Assembly: GCA_965247175.1 (NCBI GenBank)
Contig: OZ252006.1
Span: forward strand, 3,162,001-3,226,000
Reading direction: 5' to 3'
Origin: JANQMX01 sp965247175
Lineage (GTDB): Bacteria > Pseudomonadota > Alphaproteobacteria > Kiloniellales > DSM-21159
DNA: 64,000 nt
Part shown: positions 44,154-52,894 of the stretch, one piece after another
How the letters are laid out: every line of letters starts with the position of its first letter
Position numbering within the stretch: position 1 is the stretch's first letter
Made by a program: the position numbers and the translations under genes
The notes under the pieces: generated by a model
The model's database searches: none
Told to the model about the DNA's origin: nothing
The model's input: only the letters and a program-made list of their open reading frames with translations

Positions 44154-45380
44154 TTAACCCTGGACTGTGACCTGCTTTTTGGCATCAGCTTCGATCAGGG
44201 CCTCCATGGCGTCGAACTCCCGCCGAATGACATCCAGGTCGTCGGGCTCCAAGACGAGACGTTGAAACGGCGTCGCAAAGGGGAGCGGCTTGCGCGGATC
44301 CAAACCCTGTTTCAGTTGGGTCTCAAGGTTCGACACTGTCTTCCCTTCAAGAACCTGCTTGTAGATGACGTAACGACAGCGCTTGCTGAGCCAGCACAGC
44401 GTCGTAGGCCCGGAGTTGACCCCGAGGTTCAGGTAGGCGTTCTCATAGAGTGCCATGCGCAGATGAACGTGCCAGGCGGCTTCGGCAAACACCCGCAAGC
44501 CCTCCAGGCAAGCCGGTAGTGGGTCCAGTGTCATGTGCGTATCGGGAACGATGACCGCGCGGTAACCGCGCTGCTCCAGCTCCCTGGCAAAGGCGGCCCA
44601 GGCCTCCAGGTTGCTGTTTCGCTCCGGCGTAACGCCGAAGTAGCGCAATGTAATCGTGACATAAGGCCGGCCATCGCAGTGGCCATCTTGCCAACGCCGG
44701 ACCCATTCCTGGGCGGCCGGCGGCGCGGTAAAGCTGGGGATCTCCAGGCCGGCCTCCGCGCGCTCGGCGACAAGCGTCGCGAAGGGCTCTATCCCCTCGA
44801 AACCCGGCGTTTCGGGGAGATAGTCTGCAGGAAAGCGCCGCTCGGCGGCCAGCACCGCCAGCTTCGACGCTTCCTTGCGTGAGCTCGCTATCACGTAGCC
44901 GCGGGTCGTCGGCAAGAGCCAGACCAAGGGCACGACGATGTCGTGGACACGCTGCCACCGCGCTGCACCGTCAACCACGCGATAGTAGTCTTTGCCTTCT
45001 GATCCCGCCTCCCAGTCGTCGGACGGAACGAAGATGAAGTAGAGGCCAGCCAGCCCCTTTTCGCGGCGCATGAGGTCGGCTGCAGCCAAGGCCCACACCG
45101 GGTCGTAGGTAATGGGCCAGTGACCCAGGTCGTAGAAGACGAGCAGGCAATCATCATCGACCGGCAGAGACGTGGCTGACCGCCATGTGGACAATCGACC
45201 GATGGTGAAAAGCAAACGGCCAAACCAACGTCCGATCGGCTTGCCTGGGGACCGCAGCCCACGACCGAAGTCCTTTATCAGGTTTCTGGACTTTCTCATC
45301 GTCCATGCCAGAACAACAGGAGCTCGCGACCGAAGCTCCGTGACCTCTTTTGTCTTTTCTGGCGTGCTGCGAGAATCCAT
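44154..45380 (-). CDS. Putative glycosyltransferase-like protein, duplicate B
   Basis: Starting at ATG 45378-45380 gives 408 residues, exactly the length of duplicate A, and a comparable basic N-terminus. The frame is open to 45593 with alternative starts (ATG 45489-45491). From the DFGRGLR...IGRWFGRLL region on it matches copy A, nearly identically over the last 330 residues. The main exception is ETPGFEGIEPFATLV, where copy A has ETPVLKGGWPFAKLV. Function is inferred as for copy A. Confidence 0.72.
   Translation of the reverse strand: MDSRSTPEKTKEVTELRSRAPVVLAWTMRKSRNLIKDFGRGLRSPGKPIGRWFGRLLFTIGRLSTWRSATSLPVDDDCLLVFYDLGHWPITYDPVWALAAADLMRREKGLAGLYFIFVPSDDWEAGSEGKDYYRVVDGAARWQRVHDIVVPLVWLLPTTRGYVIASSRKEASKLAVLAAERRFPADYLPETPGFEGIEPFATLVAERAEAGLEIPSFTAPPAAQEWVRRWQDGHCDGRPYVTITLRYFGVTPERNSNLEAWAAFARELEQRGYRAVIVPDTHMTLDPLPACLEGLRVFAEAAWHVHLRMALYENAYLNLGVNSGPTTLCWLSKRCRYVIYKQVLEGKTVSNLETQLKQGLDPRKPLPFATPFQRLVLEPDDLDVIRREFDAMEALIEADAKKQVTVQG
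44173..45172. repeat. 1-kb direct repeat, copy B (partner 42681-43680)
   Basis: Second copy of the near-identical segment, in the same orientation. The divergent patch corresponds to 44776-44803. Upstream of 45172 the two genes are homologous but clearly older in divergence, so the near identity is best explained by gene conversion or partial re-duplication. Confidence 0.9.
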
Positions 45381-45774
45381 TGAGATTTTGACAGTCGGCA
45401 ATCGAATCCAAGAACAACGGCGCGTCGTTCCGAGAGTGAGGGACGTGATGAGCCTGTTCTTGAGCCGATCCGTCCAATAGTTGCAAGTCATGATCTTCTT
45501 GAGCTCAATCCCAGGAGCCGCCGATACATTAGCGCTGTGTTCGGCCGCATAGGGCGCAACTCGGAACCTTCCGAGAACTGCGTTGATCGGCAAGATCTAT
45601 CTGGAATTGTTCGAGCGATTCACGGCCGTCGACGGCCTGCAGTGCCTGTAAGGCCCGTCCATTGGGGCTGCGTGTACCGGACAACCAGTTGAGATGCCGC
45701 GCGAGAGCAGGTGTGCAGCGATAGGCCCCCATGACGAGGGTGATGCGCGGCGTCCGTAAAAAATCGCAATGATA
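45381..45774. other. Intergenic region, possible decayed coding remnant
   Basis: About 390 bases between the FkbM gene and duplicate B. On the minus strand, a short frame at 45529-45732 (67 residues, GAYRCTPALARHLNWLSGTR at its N-terminus) reads protein-like but lacks a ribosome site and matches nothing I know. Part of the region is also open as an N-terminal extension of duplicate B. I treat it as non-coding or a remnant. Confidence 0.4.
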
Positions 45775-46734
45775 TCAGCTGCTCAGTTCTGATTCGTAGA
45801 ATCGGTTCATAATAGGGAAGTCAAACCCAAATATCGTTCTATGAACAGAAACAATATCACTCTCTTCTATGCTAGGGACGCTCAGGAGAGATTTAAAAAG
45901 AATCAGGCATTTTTTATGAAATGCCTTAAACAAAGGATCTTCGTTCAGTGTCGCAAAGGAAATCCCTTCTCGGGTGATCGCCCGTTCCATAAGATCGACG
46001 GCCAAGTCCGTGGCGTTGTTCTGCATAAGGAAGACGGCCATGCGCAGCACATCGTGCGCGCGCTCGTCGCCGGAACCAGAGAACAACCTCTCGTTGCCAA
46101 CGATCCAGACTGCGTCGCTGCTGAAGAGCCGGCCATACCTGCCGGGCAGTGTGAAGCGCCCCGCCTTGTTGCCCGCGCCTGTGTAGTCCAGGTTGAGGAG
46201 CTCAAACCCATGATCGAGCATGAACTTGTTCAGGTCTCCGAACAGGGCGGCGCCCTTGTAAAGCTCGGCAAACAAGACCTCGGAACGCAAACCGAGCACT
46301 GATTTCCCCAACATCTTGACGGCGCCTTCGAGCACGTCGGACTCGGCCCCCTCCACGTCGAGCTTTATGAAGTGAACGTCTTTACCGTCGAACAGGGAGT
46401 CGAGACTGCGCGCAGAGACCTCACGCTCTTCGGTGGGTGTAAAGTCACGCGTCATGTACTCGTGCTGCTCGAGAAGCTCATAGTTGGTCGGGAGCACCGA
46501 GTTCAGACCCCTGTGCTCCGCCGCGGTGAACTTCAGCACTGTGTCGCTGCTATAGAGTGCAATCGGATAGACCGTGATCTGTTCGTTGCTGCGGTACTTC
46601 TCCGCAAGCCGCTGGGCTTCCCCCTCATCCATTTCGAACAAGTGAAACTCAGCAACATCCTTTAGGTCTACCCAGGTCGGATGCAGCCCATAGCGAGCGC
46701 CCGCATCGACAACAACACACTTCACGTTCGTCAT
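45775..46734 (-). CDS. FkbM family methyltransferase
   Basis: Protein of 319 residues. N-terminal CVVVDAGARYGLHPTW (motif I region), FHLFEMDEGEAQRL, then the FkbM hallmark VHFIKLDVEGAESDVLEGA (about 137-155). Family members O-methylate sugars or polyketides. ATG 46732-46734 follows AGGTGAG; the frame is open to 46782. The C-terminal 100 residues are a helical extension beyond the usual domain. About 300 bases upstream (46735-47030) hold no gene I can support. Confidence 0.85.
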   Translation of the reverse strand: MTNVKCVVVDAGARYGLHPTWVDLKDVAEFHLFEMDEGEAQRLAEKYRSNEQITVYPIALYSSDTVLKFTAAEHRGLNSVLPTNYELLEQHEYMTRDFTPTEEREVSARSLDSLFDGKDVHFIKLDVEGAESDVLEGAVKMLGKSVLGLRSEVLFAELYKGAALFGDLNKFMLDHGFELLNLDYTGAGNKAGRFTLPGRYGRLFSSDAVWIVGNERLFSGSGDERAHDVLRMAVFLMQNNATDLAVDLMERAITREGISFATLNEDPLFKAFHKKCLILFKSLLSVPSIEESDIVSVHRTIFGFDFPIMNRFYESELSS

Positions 46735-47030
46735 AACTCTCACCTGACAATTGATGCGCCATCCGCGGATGGACAGTGACACCGGACACCTTTGAAGCGG
46801 ATACGCTCAGCGGTAGCTGCCACAAACTAAGGAACCAGCGCTATAAACACGTCTGAGCTCCAGGGAATGTCAGAGGGCGCAAGCACTCGCGTTTGTCGTT
46901 CGCTCTGGCATTCCGATAAACGTCCGTTCTCTTAGCAAGAGTGCGTCCGAAAACACGACGTTCAAATCGGCCGCACGGTAGATCGCGAAAGGGAGTCAAT
47001 CCAGCGCAAAGTGAGTGAGCGGAGCTCGGC

Positions 47031-48059
47031 TCAGGCGAAGAGATGCCAACCGCTGGCACGGAGATCGACGCGCAGGGTGTCGTCATCGACGAGGCGGCCA
47101 CGCTCCCCGCGTGCAACCCCTTCTCTTGCGAGTCGACCGAGGCCTGGGAGTCGCACTTCGACCTCATCGGAGCCGCGGGTGAAGGTCCAGACGTCCGACA
47201 GAGGCGCTCCGCTCTTGCGATGCTCGGCCAAGCCCATGTCCAGCGCGTGGCAGATCTCCTCCAGAAGAGCCCAATTGATAATCCGGTCATTCCGCTGCCC
47301 TAGCTTCTTTGTCATGGGTGCCTCGAGGATCCGCTTGTAGTCCTCGGCGCCTGCCTGTGAGCCGATGAACGTGCCGATGTCCTGCAGCTTTGTGCCTATA
47401 TCTCCGTAGGCAACCTTCATCGAACTCTGAGAACGCCGGGCCAGTTCCGTCAGAACGAGATCATTGAAGAAGAGCACCAGTAGGCGCCGCACGAAATCCA
47501 GAAAGTAGACCTTCTTCCACTTCTGCCCTCCGAGCCGCCGCGCTTTGAGCATCGCGTAGTCAAACTGCTGTCTCACGAGATAGAGTCTGAGGTCCTTTAC
47601 CGAGCGCTCGCTCATTTGCCCCACATTCTTGAAGTGTGCTTGCGCCTTCTGCTTGTCTTGCGGGACGAAGTTGGGGTTCAGGACGTTCGTGACGCCGCGC
47701 GCGAAGGACTTCATCATATCCGCATAAGGCCGCGTGAGATGCACGATCTTGACATCGGGCGTAACGGCCTCACAGAGGGCATCGATCTCGGCGGCTGAGA
47801 AGGCTTTATGATAGTCGAGCACGAGCTTCGAGCCCATGATGGGCGCAGTCTCAAGTCGCTCAGCAATCAAGGAGGGGAAGCTTGGGCCGCCCGGCGTCAG
47901 CAAGAGATGCGAGTCCACGAGCTCGAAATTGACCGATGGCGCGAACTTCACCTCGAAGTCGGCCGAAACGTCAGGCAGCATGGCCAAGCTGGTGATGAGC
48001 CATGTCGAGCCGGAGCGGCCGTTCGAGACCGTTAGAAAATACTGCGGCGTATCGACCAT
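47031..48059 (-). CDS. Sulfotransferase family protein
   Basis: Protein of 342 residues. The PAPS 5'-phosphosulfate loop is visible near the N-terminus (VSNGRSGSTWLITSL, 11-25), and a 3'-phosphate-binding-like stretch, HLTRPYADMMKSFARG, lies near 107-122. Such enzymes transfer sulfate from PAPS to hydroxyls of glycans or other metabolites. No PAPS-forming genes are in the window. Its place after the DegT gene on the same strand suggests sulfation of the glycan made here. Confidence 0.75.
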   Translation of the reverse strand: MVDTPQYFLTVSNGRSGSTWLITSLAMLPDVSADFEVKFAPSVNFELVDSHLLLTPGGPSFPSLIAERLETAPIMGSKLVLDYHKAFSAAEIDALCEAVTPDVKIVHLTRPYADMMKSFARGVTNVLNPNFVPQDKQKAQAHFKNVGQMSERSVKDLRLYLVRQQFDYAMLKARRLGGQKWKKVYFLDFVRRLLVLFFNDLVLTELARRSQSSMKVAYGDIGTKLQDIGTFIGSQAGAEDYKRILEAPMTKKLGQRNDRIINWALLEEICHALDMGLAEHRKSGAPLSDVWTFTRGSDEVEVRLPGLGRLAREGVARGERGRLVDDDTLRVDLRASGWHLFA

Positions 48060-48226
48060 CTAGCCAAAAGGATGGCAGGAGAAGGCCGCTTCGACGTGCT
48101 CCTTGAAGACGTCGATAGCGACCGGCTGTTCGAACTGCCCGTGGGCTTTGCGCGCATGCGCCGACGATTTATAGCCAAATGGGCTGTTCATCTTCGCCTT
48201 CTTGCGTCTTTCAGTGACGTTCGTTG

Positions 48227-49474
48227 TCAGGGACGGAGGAAATGCTGCTCGACCTTCTCGATCGCAGCCGCCGTATCCTCCGCCTCGCGCGAACCGTAGC
48301 GTTCATTCAGATAGAGATTGAAGGTTCTGTCGCGAACGCTTCGAGCGTTCGGGCATCCGAAGTCGTCGGAGAGGTAAGGCCGTACCCACGGCCAGTCAGC
48401 CACCAGATAGCGATAGTGCGGATTGAGGCCGATCCCTTCCGCCCGCACGGCCTCGGCAAACTCCTGCTTCGAAACCGCAATTCGGTCCGTGTCGACGAAG
48501 ATCGGATAAACGAACGGCGAATCGTCCGGATTGTACCCGTAAGGTCGGCAACACGTGGCGCCTTGGTCGATCAGCTGCGTCACTTGCCGAACGAAATCCA
48601 GCCGGCTCGCTCGGGTCGCTTCCAGCCTTTGCACGGAGGCAATGCCAACAGCGCAGGAAATCTCGTCAGTATGCAGATTGAGTGCGGGAAACAGGAACTG
48701 AGCCGGGTCTCGATCGTCGAAATCAGGGATCCACCTTGGCTTACCACGATCTGCGTGGGCCAGGGCCTTGCGAAATAGCTGCTCATCGCGGCTGAAAACC
48801 ATGCCTCCGCACGGACCCGCGATGCTTGTCTTGCGATACATTGTCGAGAAGACAGCAATATCCCCAAATGTGCCGACGGGACGCCCCTTCCACCGGGCAG
48901 CGTGCGCCTGGCTGCAGTCTTCCAGCACGCGCAATCCACGCTTGTGAGCAAGCCCCACAATCGTGTCGATCTCGGCCGCGCGGCCAACGGAGTGAACGAC
49001 CAGCACACAGGACGTTCGCTCCGTAATGCGTGCTTCGATCTCGGCCGGCCCGGCATTGTAGCTGTCAGGCATGCTATCAGCGAGAACCGGCGTTAAACCG
49101 TTCAGTATGATAGCCGAGAGCGTGCCGGGGTCCGTGATCGGCGAAACCACGACTTCGCTTCCGGCAGGCAAGTCCAGCGCTGCAAGAGCGATATACAAGG
49201 ATGCCGTACCGGTTGCCACGGCATCCGCAAAGCCGCCGCCCATCATGTCGACAAAGGATGCGCAATAGCGCTCTTCGAAGATACCCTGATAGCCAGGGTC
49301 CACGCCCTGGTCCTGATAGTAGTCGAGTGCCTCTTCGATCAGCGCGCGCTCCTCAGGGCCGTACGCCATACGCGGAGGCATTGGCTCGCTTCGCACGGGC
49401 GTTCCGCCCTGAATAGCGAGCAGTGGGCCGGCTGGGCTCAACAGTCGCTCCGGCTTCTCGGATAGAGCGCTCAT
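48227..49474 (-). CDS. DegT/DnrJ/EryC1/StrS family sugar aminotransferase
   Basis: Protein of 415 residues. PLP-fold motifs are AIQGGTPVRSEPMPP at the N-terminus, VATGTASLYIALAALDLPAG, VLEDCSQAHAARWKGRPVG and FSTMYRKTSIAGPCGGMVFS, where the lysine is the expected Schiff-base residue. It would convert a keto group on a nucleotide-linked sugar or cyclitol to an amine. The GGTPVR start resembles aminotransferases of the cyclitol/AHBA branch. Its ATG overlaps the upstream small frame by four bases. Confidence 0.88.
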   Translation of the reverse strand: MSALSEKPERLLSPAGPLLAIQGGTPVRSEPMPPRMAYGPEERALIEEALDYYQDQGVDPGYQGIFEERYCASFVDMMGGGFADAVATGTASLYIALAALDLPAGSEVVVSPITDPGTLSAIILNGLTPVLADSMPDSYNAGPAEIEARITERTSCVLVVHSVGRAAEIDTIVGLAHKRGLRVLEDCSQAHAARWKGRPVGTFGDIAVFSTMYRKTSIAGPCGGMVFSRDEQLFRKALAHADRGKPRWIPDFDDRDPAQFLFPALNLHTDEISCAVGIASVQRLEATRASRLDFVRQVTQLIDQGATCCRPYGYNPDDSPFVYPIFVDTDRIAVSKQEFAEAVRAEGIGLNPHYRYLVADWPWVRPYLSDDFGCPNARSVRDRTFNLYLNERYGSREAEDTAAAIEKVEQHFLRP

Positions 49475-49752
49475 GCCAAACCCAACCGATCCGCGATCAG
49501 GCCCTGGTCCAGCGCCTGCGCTGCCAGCAGTCGCCGATGGTCGCCACCGTGGTGGATGAACGCGTCCAGCGCCTCAGCCTTTCCACATGGGGCCAGGATT
49601 TGGGCACCGGACGATGGGCGTTTGCGAATCAAGCTGCAACCAACATCGCAGCTCCCGCTCGGGATGAATGCCACGTGCTTGTCCATAAGCTCTGGATTTC
49701 GGATAGGATTTGGCAATGGAGTCAGTTGCCCAATTCTCGAGTGTGATGTCAA
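49471..49752 (-). CDS. Small frame in the operon, hypothetical or remnant (93 aa)
   Basis: A TTG-started frame of 93 residues fits exactly between the E1-beta stop and the DegT start with 4-base overlaps at both ends. ATG 49684-49686 would give 71 residues. The sequence (AFIPSGSCDVGCSLIRKRPS, then HHGGDHRRLLAAQALDQGLI) matches no known family. Another frame is also open across the first 180 bases, so this may be a decayed gene. The perfect overlap with DegT argues that at least its end is translated. Confidence 0.45.
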   Translation of the reverse strand: MTSHSRIGQLTPLPNPIRNPELMDKHVAFIPSGSCDVGCSLIRKRPSSGAQILAPCGKAEALDAFIHHGGDHRRLLAAQALDQGLIADRLGLA

Positions 49753-50813
49753 TAGGGGCCGGTGAAGCTCGCATCGGGCTTGTCTCGCCAGCCCTCCGGC
49801 GCAGCGGCTTCCGGCGGGATGCGCATGGGATCAATGGCCAGTTGATCGACGACCGCGGACACGATGTCGTGGGCGCGCGGATAGAATGCATCGGCCAAGC
49901 TGGGCGACGTTGGGGATGGTGAGAACGGCAGCGCGACACGCCTGGGCGGCGATTTCATCGAGCCTGACGCCGTCTCAGCCAAACGAGCGACAACCTCAGC
50001 CGATATGCCGTACTGCAACCCGCCTGTGTCGGCCACCACCACATGTCCGGTGCGCCGGACCGAGTCGGCGACCGTCGCCATATCCAGCGGCTGCAAGGTC
50101 CGGAGATCGACGACCTCGGCGCTGACACCCGCCAATTCCAACACTTCGGCGGCCCTAAGCGCCTCGAGAACCATGTACGACGATGCGACGATCGAGACAT
50201 CGCGGCCCTCTCGAACGACTTTCGCCGTATCGAGCGACACTTCATAGGCTTCTTCCGGCACGTGACCGCTGATATTGTAGAGCCAGCGGTGCTCGAAGAC
50301 GACGACGGGAGCGTCGTCGCGGACCGCGGCGATCAGCATACCCTTTACGTCATGGGGTGTCGTCGGCATGACGACCTTCAGTCCGGGAATGTGTGAGAAC
50401 CAGGCCTGCAGGCTTTGGGAGTGCTGAGGACCTTGGCCCCAACCGCGGCCGATAATCATGCGGAACACCATGGGCGCACGCAGCTTGCCGCCGTACATGA
50501 AGTGCCACTTGGCGACCTGATTGACCATCTGGTCCATCGCCAAGATGGCGAAATCGACCCGCATATGGACCATGATCGGGCGCATACCGGTGATGGTGGT
50601 TCCCAACGCAACGCCAGTCATGCCACCTTCGGCGGACGGCATGTCCAGGACCCGGTCCGGCCCGAATCGCTCCACCAATCCGCTGGTCGTGCCGAAAATG
50701 CCCGTCGGCCCCGGAACCCCGAGACCGAGCAGATAGACTGAGGGGTCGGCCTCCAGACTCTGGGCCAGGGCTTCGTTGATCGCCTTATAATAGCGCAGTT
50801 CACGCATCGGCAT
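49749..50813 (-). CDS. 2-oxo acid dehydrogenase E1 beta-like subunit (ThDP-dependent)
   Basis: Protein of 354 residues of the pyruvate/acetoin dehydrogenase E1-beta type: SGLVERFGPDRVLDMPSAEG with the cofactor-activating E62, AMDQMVNQVAKWHFMYGGKL and PQHSQSLQAWFSHIPGLKVV with H131. The usual GEDV near residue 30 reads GLGV. No E2, E3 or lipoyl gene is nearby, so an ordinary dehydrogenase complex is unlikely. With the alpha subunit it probably transfers a two-carbon acyl unit in the sugar pathway. Confidence 0.85.
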   Translation of the reverse strand: MPMRELRYYKAINEALAQSLEADPSVYLLGLGVPGPTGIFGTTSGLVERFGPDRVLDMPSAEGGMTGVALGTTITGMRPIMVHMRVDFAILAMDQMVNQVAKWHFMYGGKLRAPMVFRMIIGRGWGQGPQHSQSLQAWFSHIPGLKVVMPTTPHDVKGMLIAAVRDDAPVVVFEHRWLYNISGHVPEEAYEVSLDTAKVVREGRDVSIVASSYMVLEALRAAEVLELAGVSAEVVDLRTLQPLDMATVADSVRRTGHVVVADTGGLQYGISAEVVARLAETASGSMKSPPRRVALPFSPSPTSPSLADAFYPRAHDIVSAVVDQLAIDPMRIPPEAAAPEGWRDKPDASFTGPY

Positions 50814-50824
50814 CGCTTTCGCGG

Positions 50825-51841
50825 TCAGCTCCGCTCCGGATAGGTGAAGCGGGCGAGATCAGCGGGGTCGGGAAAGGGGCTGGCCTTGGCAAAGGCGACC
50901 GCGTCCTCGATCTCCGACTCAATCTCCCATTCCAGCGCGTCGTGACTTCCCGTGTCCAGCAGCCCCTGCGCGAAGAGAGCCGTTCGGGCGCGCTCGACCG
51001 GACAGCGCTCCTGCCAAGCCGCAAGCTCCTCTGCAGAGCGATAGCCGAGCGCGATATCGTCGTTCGGTCCGCAGTGCTCGGCCCAGCGATAGGTCTCGAA
51101 CTCCAGCAACGTCGGCCCCTGTCCGCTACGGGCCCTGGCGACCGCTTGTCCGCCAAGCTCCCAAACGACCTCGATCGCGTTTCCGTCCGCCTTGAAGCCG
51201 GGGATCGCATGGGCCTGGCCGATCTCTGCGATATTGCGTCCCGCAGGCTGCCGGATCTCCATCGGCGTGTGCACGGAATAGAGGTTGTTCTCGCAGACGA
51301 AGATCACGGGCAGGCGATTGACCGAGGCGAAGTTCAGCGACTCCGAAAACACACCTTCCTCCGTTGCGCCATCGCCGAAATAGACGACCGATACGCGGTC
51401 CTCGCCCTTGCGTACGGCGCCAAAGGCCGCCCCAACGGCAATCGGTAGAGTACCGGCGAGGATGGGCGCCGAGGCGATGAAGCCGGCCTGAAGATCGATG
51501 AGGTGTTGCGAGCCGCCGCGCCCCAGCGCGCAGCCCGTCGCACGGCCGTAGAGCTCGGCCAGCATAGCCTTCAGGTCGCCGCCCTTCGCAAGGTAATGCC
51601 CGTGGCTGCGGTGCCCGCTGAACGCATAGTCGGCTGGCGTAAGATGCGCCGATACGCCGACGGGAACGGCCTCATGCCCAATGCAAAGATGAGTTGGACA
51701 ACGCATCTCTTGCTCGGGGTAGAGCCTGGCGATGGCTTCCTCGACACGGCGGATGCGAAGCATGCCTCGATAGAGCGCGACCTGAAGCGCGTCATCGATC
51801 TTGGCCGTTTCTGCGACCGCAGCGGCAGAGACTTTGCCCAA
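50825..51841 (-). CDS. 2-oxo acid dehydrogenase E1 alpha-like subunit (ThDP-dependent)
   Basis: Protein of 338 residues from TTG 51839-51841, which follows GAGGG and begins just after the upstream TAA. ATG 51905-51907 would add 22 residues overlapping that gene. Motifs are YPEQEMRCPTHLCIGHEAVP, FSGHRSHGHYLAKGGD and the ThDP/Mg motif from GDG (156-158) to NN (185-186) in YFGDGATEEG...CENNLYSVH. It pairs with the beta subunit 11 bases downstream. Related pairs (AviB1/B2 in avilamycin synthesis) attach a two-carbon branch to a sugar. Confidence 0.86.
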   Translation of the reverse strand: MGKVSAAAVAETAKIDDALQVALYRGMLRIRRVEEAIARLYPEQEMRCPTHLCIGHEAVPVGVSAHLTPADYAFSGHRSHGHYLAKGGDLKAMLAELYGRATGCALGRGGSQHLIDLQAGFIASAPILAGTLPIAVGAAFGAVRKGEDRVSVVYFGDGATEEGVFSESLNFASVNRLPVIFVCENNLYSVHTPMEIRQPAGRNIAEIGQAHAIPGFKADGNAIEVVWELGGQAVARARSGQGPTLLEFETYRWAEHCGPNDDIALGYRSAEELAAWQERCPVERARTALFAQGLLDTGSHDALEWEIESEIEDAVAFAKASPFPDPADLARFTYPERS

Positions 51842-51843
51842 AG

Positions 51844-52839
51844 TTAAGCCCTCAGCGTATAGCCGGTCGGCCAGTCGCGGATCTGGTCCAGATAGGTTCT
51901 GCCCCATTCCACCATTTCGCCCAAGCCCTCGTGCCAGCCGATCTGCGGCTGCCAGCCGACGGCCTCTTTGAGCGCCGAGGAGTCGAGCCAGTAGCGCGAG
52001 TCCTGACCGAGCCGGTCCTCCGACATCTCGCAGAGGTCCTCGAAGGGCATGTCGAGCGCCACCGCCGTCCGCTCGACCACCTCACGGATGGAGGTAGGGT
52101 TCTCGGGACCCGCGTTGTAGACTCGGCCTTCCGGCCCGCGCTCAGCCACCAGGTGGATGGCCCGGCCCAGGTCCCGCGCGTGCATATAGGACTTCTCGGC
52201 CTTGCCGCCACCGTGCAGCGGCAGCTTGTGACCGGTCAAGCCGCACCAAACGGCCTTGGGAATCACCCGGTGCAGCAGCTGCCCCGGGCAATAGCAGTTG
52301 CTCGGTCGGATGATGGTCATGGGAAAGTCGAGAAAGCGGTTGACCGACATGAGGTACATGTCGAAGGCGACTTTGGAGGCCGCATAGGGGCTGCTCGGCT
52401 TAATCGGCTCGTCCTCGGTCACCGCATGGTCGACCGAGCCGTACATCTCGGAGGTGCCGATCTGGATGAAGTGCTCCAGCCAGTCGCGCTTCATCAGCTC
52501 TTCGCTGAGGCGCGCCAGGGCCATGGAGTTGGTCTCGAAGAAGCGCCAGGAGTGCTTCCAGGAGACAGCCCCCTCGCCTTGCGCGGCGAAATTGACGATG
52601 ACCTCGGGCTTCTTCTCATCCAGAAGCTCGAGCAGCAGGTCGAGCTCATGGGTGACGTGGCGGGCGTGGTAGCTGTAGCCCTCGCGCTGATCGATGTTGA
52701 GCGAGAAGGGCTCGGGCCGCAGCGGGTTGCGGCCAATGCCGATCACCTCGCGCGGCGAAGCTTCGTCCAAGAGGTAGGCCGCCGCATGAATCCCGAAGGA
52801 ACCGCCGCCGCCCAGAATCGCATAGCCCTTTGCCGTCAT
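51844..52839 (-). CDS. NAD-dependent epimerase/dehydratase (GDP-mannose or dTDP-glucose 4,6-dehydratase-like SDR)
   Basis: Protein of 331 residues of the extended SDR family. AILGGGGSFGIHAAAYLL is the cofactor loop, VIVNFAAQGEGAVSW follows, and the active-site region has TSEMYG and YAASKVAFDMYLM (YxxxK intact). The TSEMYG segment is typical of nucleotide-sugar 4,6-dehydratases. A 4-keto intermediate from this enzyme would be a suitable acceptor for the ThDP pair and the aminotransferase encoded next. Confidence 0.82.
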   Translation of the reverse strand: MTAKGYAILGGGGSFGIHAAAYLLDEASPREVIGIGRNPLRPEPFSLNIDQREGYSYHARHVTHELDLLLELLDEKKPEVIVNFAAQGEGAVSWKHSWRFFETNSMALARLSEELMKRDWLEHFIQIGTSEMYGSVDHAVTEDEPIKPSSPYAASKVAFDMYLMSVNRFLDFPMTIIRPSNCYCPGQLLHRVIPKAVWCGLTGHKLPLHGGGKAEKSYMHARDLGRAIHLVAERGPEGRVYNAGPENPTSIREVVERTAVALDMPFEDLCEMSEDRLGQDSRYWLDSSALKEAVGWQPQIGWHEGLGEMVEWGRTYLDQIRDWPTGYTLRA

Positions 52840-52894
52840 ACCCTAGCCTGTCTCGATATCAGCCCCGGCCGCTCGAAGGCGCGGCACGGTCGGC

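Noticed and set aside
42681..45172. Insertion sequence or transposon as cause of the 1-kb repeat
   Set aside because: The repeat is coding sequence of two paralogues; I see no transposase, terminal inverted repeats or target duplication.
49574..49939. Alternative 121-residue minus-strand frame across the end of E1 beta
   Set aside because: It overlaps the conserved C-terminus of E1 beta and has no ribosome site. It is noted only as evidence that the small frame at 49471-49752 is uncertain.
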